64,000 nucleotides of DNA, taken from the NCBI RefSeq assembly GCF_000011305.1, contig NC_004369.1, positions 2,604,001 through 2,668,000 on the forward strand, in the 5' to 3' direction. Source of the DNA: Corynebacterium efficiens YS-314 (lineage in GTDB: Bacteria > Actinomycetota > Actinomycetes > Mycobacteriales > Mycobacteriaceae). The notes beneath the pieces were generated by a model, which searched no databases, was not told the origin of the DNA, and was given only the letters and a program-made list of their open reading frames with translations. Positions 62,552 to 64,000 of this stretch are shown here, piece by piece. Each line of letters opens with the position of its first letter. The first letter of the stretch is position 1. Made by a program: the position numbers and the translations under genes.

Positions 62552-63510
62552 ACGTCGCGGGCGATCAGGTCATCGAGTGGTGTCGGGGACAGGAGGTAGG
62601 GAGCGACCTCCAGAACGGTGAATGCCCCAGCCTGACCTGCTTCCTTCAGTCGGTAGGCAGCACGTCCGAACGCAATCTGGGAGGAGGCGGTGAAGTCAGG
62701 GTTGCGATCCAGCTTCAGGGTGTACTCCACAGTGTGGTGGAAACCGCCGGTGTCACCGGTGGTGATCACATGACCGCCGTGGGGCATTCCGGTGTGCTCG
62801 GAATCGAAGGTAGCCTCATCGATGAAGTTGACCTCCACCTCATAGCCGACGAAGTAGTCAGCCATGGTGCGGATCTCATTCTCGATGCGCTCGTGCTCGG
62901 ACTCCGGGGCGACCACGAAACACTGACGCTTGTGGGTCTGTTTACCGGTCAGCCCCTCAGCCTCACCGCGGCGTGCCTTCTCCAGGGCATCCTCGGAAGG
63001 CAGGGTGTACTGGACGGCCTTCTCGACGCCGTCGATGCGTCGCAAGGCATCGGAGTGGCCCTGGGACAGACCCGGTCCCCAGAAGGTGTGCTGCTGGTGA
63101 TCGGCGAGCAGGGCTGCGCCGTACACGCGGTTGATGGAGAACATCCCCGGATCCCAACCGGTGGCGACAACAGAGACATTGCCGGCGGCACGGGCGGCCT
63201 CATCCATCACCTGACGGTGACGCGGGATGTCCCGGTGGTTGTCATAGGTGTCCACGGTGCAGGCGAATGCCGCAAAACCCGGGGCCTGCTCCGGGATGTC
63301 AGTGGCGGAACCCATGCAGAGGAAGAGGAGATCAACATCGCCGGTGTGCTTCTCCGTCTCGGCGACGTTGAACACGGGGGTGTCGGTGTCCAGGGTGTCG
63401 CGGCGGGAGAAGATCCCCACCAGTTCCATGTCCGGTTGCTGGACGATGAGCTTCTCGACGCTCTTCCCCAGATTTCCATAACCAACGATTGCTGCGCGGA
63501 TCTTCGACAT
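62548..63510 (-). CDS. ddh: meso-Diaminopimelate D-dehydrogenase
   Basis: NADPH-dependent reductive amination of tetrahydrodipicolinate directly to meso-DAP, the short branch of lysine and peptidoglycan synthesis. 320 residues. The N-terminal Rossmann loop is AIVGYGNLGKSVEKL; substrate-binding segments include CMGSATDIPEQ, STGWDPGMFSINRVYG-type ATGWDPGMFSINRV, FWGPGLSQGHSDALRR, and MPHGGHVITTGDTGG. It is strongly similar by eye to C. glutamicum Ddh. RBS GGAGG before ATG 63510. This gene is characteristic of Corynebacterium and some Bacillus. Confidence 0.97.
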   Translation of the reverse strand: MSKIRAAIVGYGNLGKSVEKLIVQQPDMELVGIFSRRDTLDTDTPVFNVAETEKHTGDVDLLFLCMGSATDIPEQAPGFAAFACTVDTYDNHRDIPRHRQVMDEAARAAGNVSVVATGWDPGMFSINRVYGAALLADHQQHTFWGPGLSQGHSDALRRIDGVEKAVQYTLPSEDALEKARRGEAEGLTGKQTHKRQCFVVAPESEHERIENEIRTMADYFVGYEVEVNFIDEATFDSEHTGMPHGGHVITTGDTGGFHHTVEYTLKLDRNPDFTASSQIAFGRAAYRLKEAGQAGAFTVLEVAPYLLSPTPLDDLIARDV

Positions 63511-63576
63511 TTCCTATCCTCCAGGATGATGGTGGCAAGTTTCTCCCCCGAGCATACTGCCGTGCATACTGGTGTC

Positions 63577-64000
63577 ATGATCAGGGGATCTTTGGAACAC
63601 CAGGGCCACGAACGCACCTTCACCATCATCGAGCCGGAACAACCCTCAGATACCCTTCTGGTGTTCTTCCACGGATCCCAACAATCCGGAACTGTCACCA
63701 GGAAGTTCACCAACTTCACCTTCGATGAGCTGACAGACCGGGGATGCGTGGTGGTCTACCCCGACGGGGTTGAGCAGCATTTCAACGATGCGCGTATCGG
63801 CCTGGATGAAAAGACCCGGCACATGAACATCGACGATGTCGGTTTCTTCATCAAACTGGTGGAATACATGCACCTGCACCACGGGATCACCCGTGTGTTT
63901 GTGGCCGGTTACTCCAACGGGGGCCAGATGGTCCTTCGGCTCATGCACGAGGTACCCAAGATGTTGTCAGGTGCGGCCACCGTGGCGGCGAACATGCCGG
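63577..64000 (+). CDS. PHB-depolymerase/LpqC-family esterase, 5' part only
   Basis: The first 141 residues are present; the gene runs off the window end. It has an alpha/beta-hydrolase start with oxyanion-type motif FHGSQQSG, the nucleophile elbow VAGYSNGGQMVLRL with Ser in GYSNGG, and VVYPDGVEQHFNDAR. This is the Esterase_phd family (polyhydroxybutyrate depolymerase or feruloyl-esterase-like). No signal peptide is present at the ATG at 63577, which lies 6 nt after CATACT and lacks a clear Shine-Dalgarno. Divergent from ddh. Confidence 0.8.
   Translation, partial: MIRGSLEHQGHERTFTIIEPEQPSDTLLVFFHGSQQSGTVTRKFTNFTFDELTDRGCVVVYPDGVEQHFNDARIGLDEKTRHMNIDDVGFFIKLVEYMHLHHGITRVFVAGYSNGGQMVLRLMHEVPKMLSGAATVAANMP

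Overview
The window is chromosomal DNA of a high-GC Corynebacterium, most likely C. efficiens or a very close relative of C. glutamicum. The evidence is the gene content and order (cysK-cysE, sucC-sucD, an ActA-type CoA transferase, pstSCAB with phoU, mycothiol synthase mshD, the pur genes, phoR-phoS, and meso-diaminopimelate dehydrogenase ddh), a McbR-type operator before cysK, and the large number of apparently leaderless starts. No rRNA, CRISPR array, prophage or intact insertion sequence was seen. Species assignment is inference from remembered gene order, not from a search.

Layout. 1-2.2 kb: cysteine synthesis (cysK, cysE) and a small GNAT protein. 2.25-5.13 kb: tRNA-Phe and tRNA-Asp, then sucD/sucC, then a second identical tRNA-Asp and tRNA-Glu, as if sucCD had split a Glu-Asp-Phe tRNA cluster. 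5.2-6.9 kb: a DsbA/FrnE-like oxidoreductase and an alpha/beta hydrolase. 6.9-17 kb: a complete Spa-type sortase-assembled pilus locus (large tip pilin, major pilin, class C sortase, second pilin, second class C sortase), preceded by about 700 bp of AT-rich DNA and tRNA-Lys. 17.8-19.1 kb: a CYP152-family P450 (fatty acid peroxygenase/decarboxylase class). 19.3-22.3 kb: acetyl/succinyl-CoA:CoA transferase and a tRNA-dihydrouridine synthase.

22.4-28.6 kb is the phosphate block: phoU, a second and different P450, then pstB-pstA-pstC-pstS with a candidate pho box upstream of pstS. The cognate two-component system phoR-phoS lies at 56-58 kb. 28.7-34.9 kb holds mshD, an LmeA-like lipid-binding protein, a diacylglycerol-kinase-family lipid kinase, a nitrobindin, an aminodeoxychorismate-lyase-like aminotransferase, a YgfZ-like Fe-S protein and a DUF3073 protein. 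35-55 kb carries purine synthesis in three minus-strand blocks (purM-purF; purS-purQ-purL; purD, purB, purC), interleaved with an SCP2-like protein, a double-hotdog thioesterase, a hemolysin III/PAQR membrane protein, a glutathione-peroxidase-family enzyme, a large secreted nuclease, a deacetylase-like protein, prolyl oligopeptidase ptrB, an aminotransferase and a 49-residue peptide resembling small mycomembrane proteins. 55-64 kb: SRPBCC and HIT proteins, phoRS, two MFS transporters, a 13E12/DUF222 HNH protein, ddh, and the start of a PHB-depolymerase-family esterase cut by the window end.

Region-wide traits: at least a dozen genes have a TANNNT hexamer 6-8 nt before the start codon and no Shine-Dalgarno, so they are probably leaderless; and four convergent gene pairs overlap by exactly 4 nt at their stop codons (CTAA or CTAG), with a fifth abutting at TGATCA.
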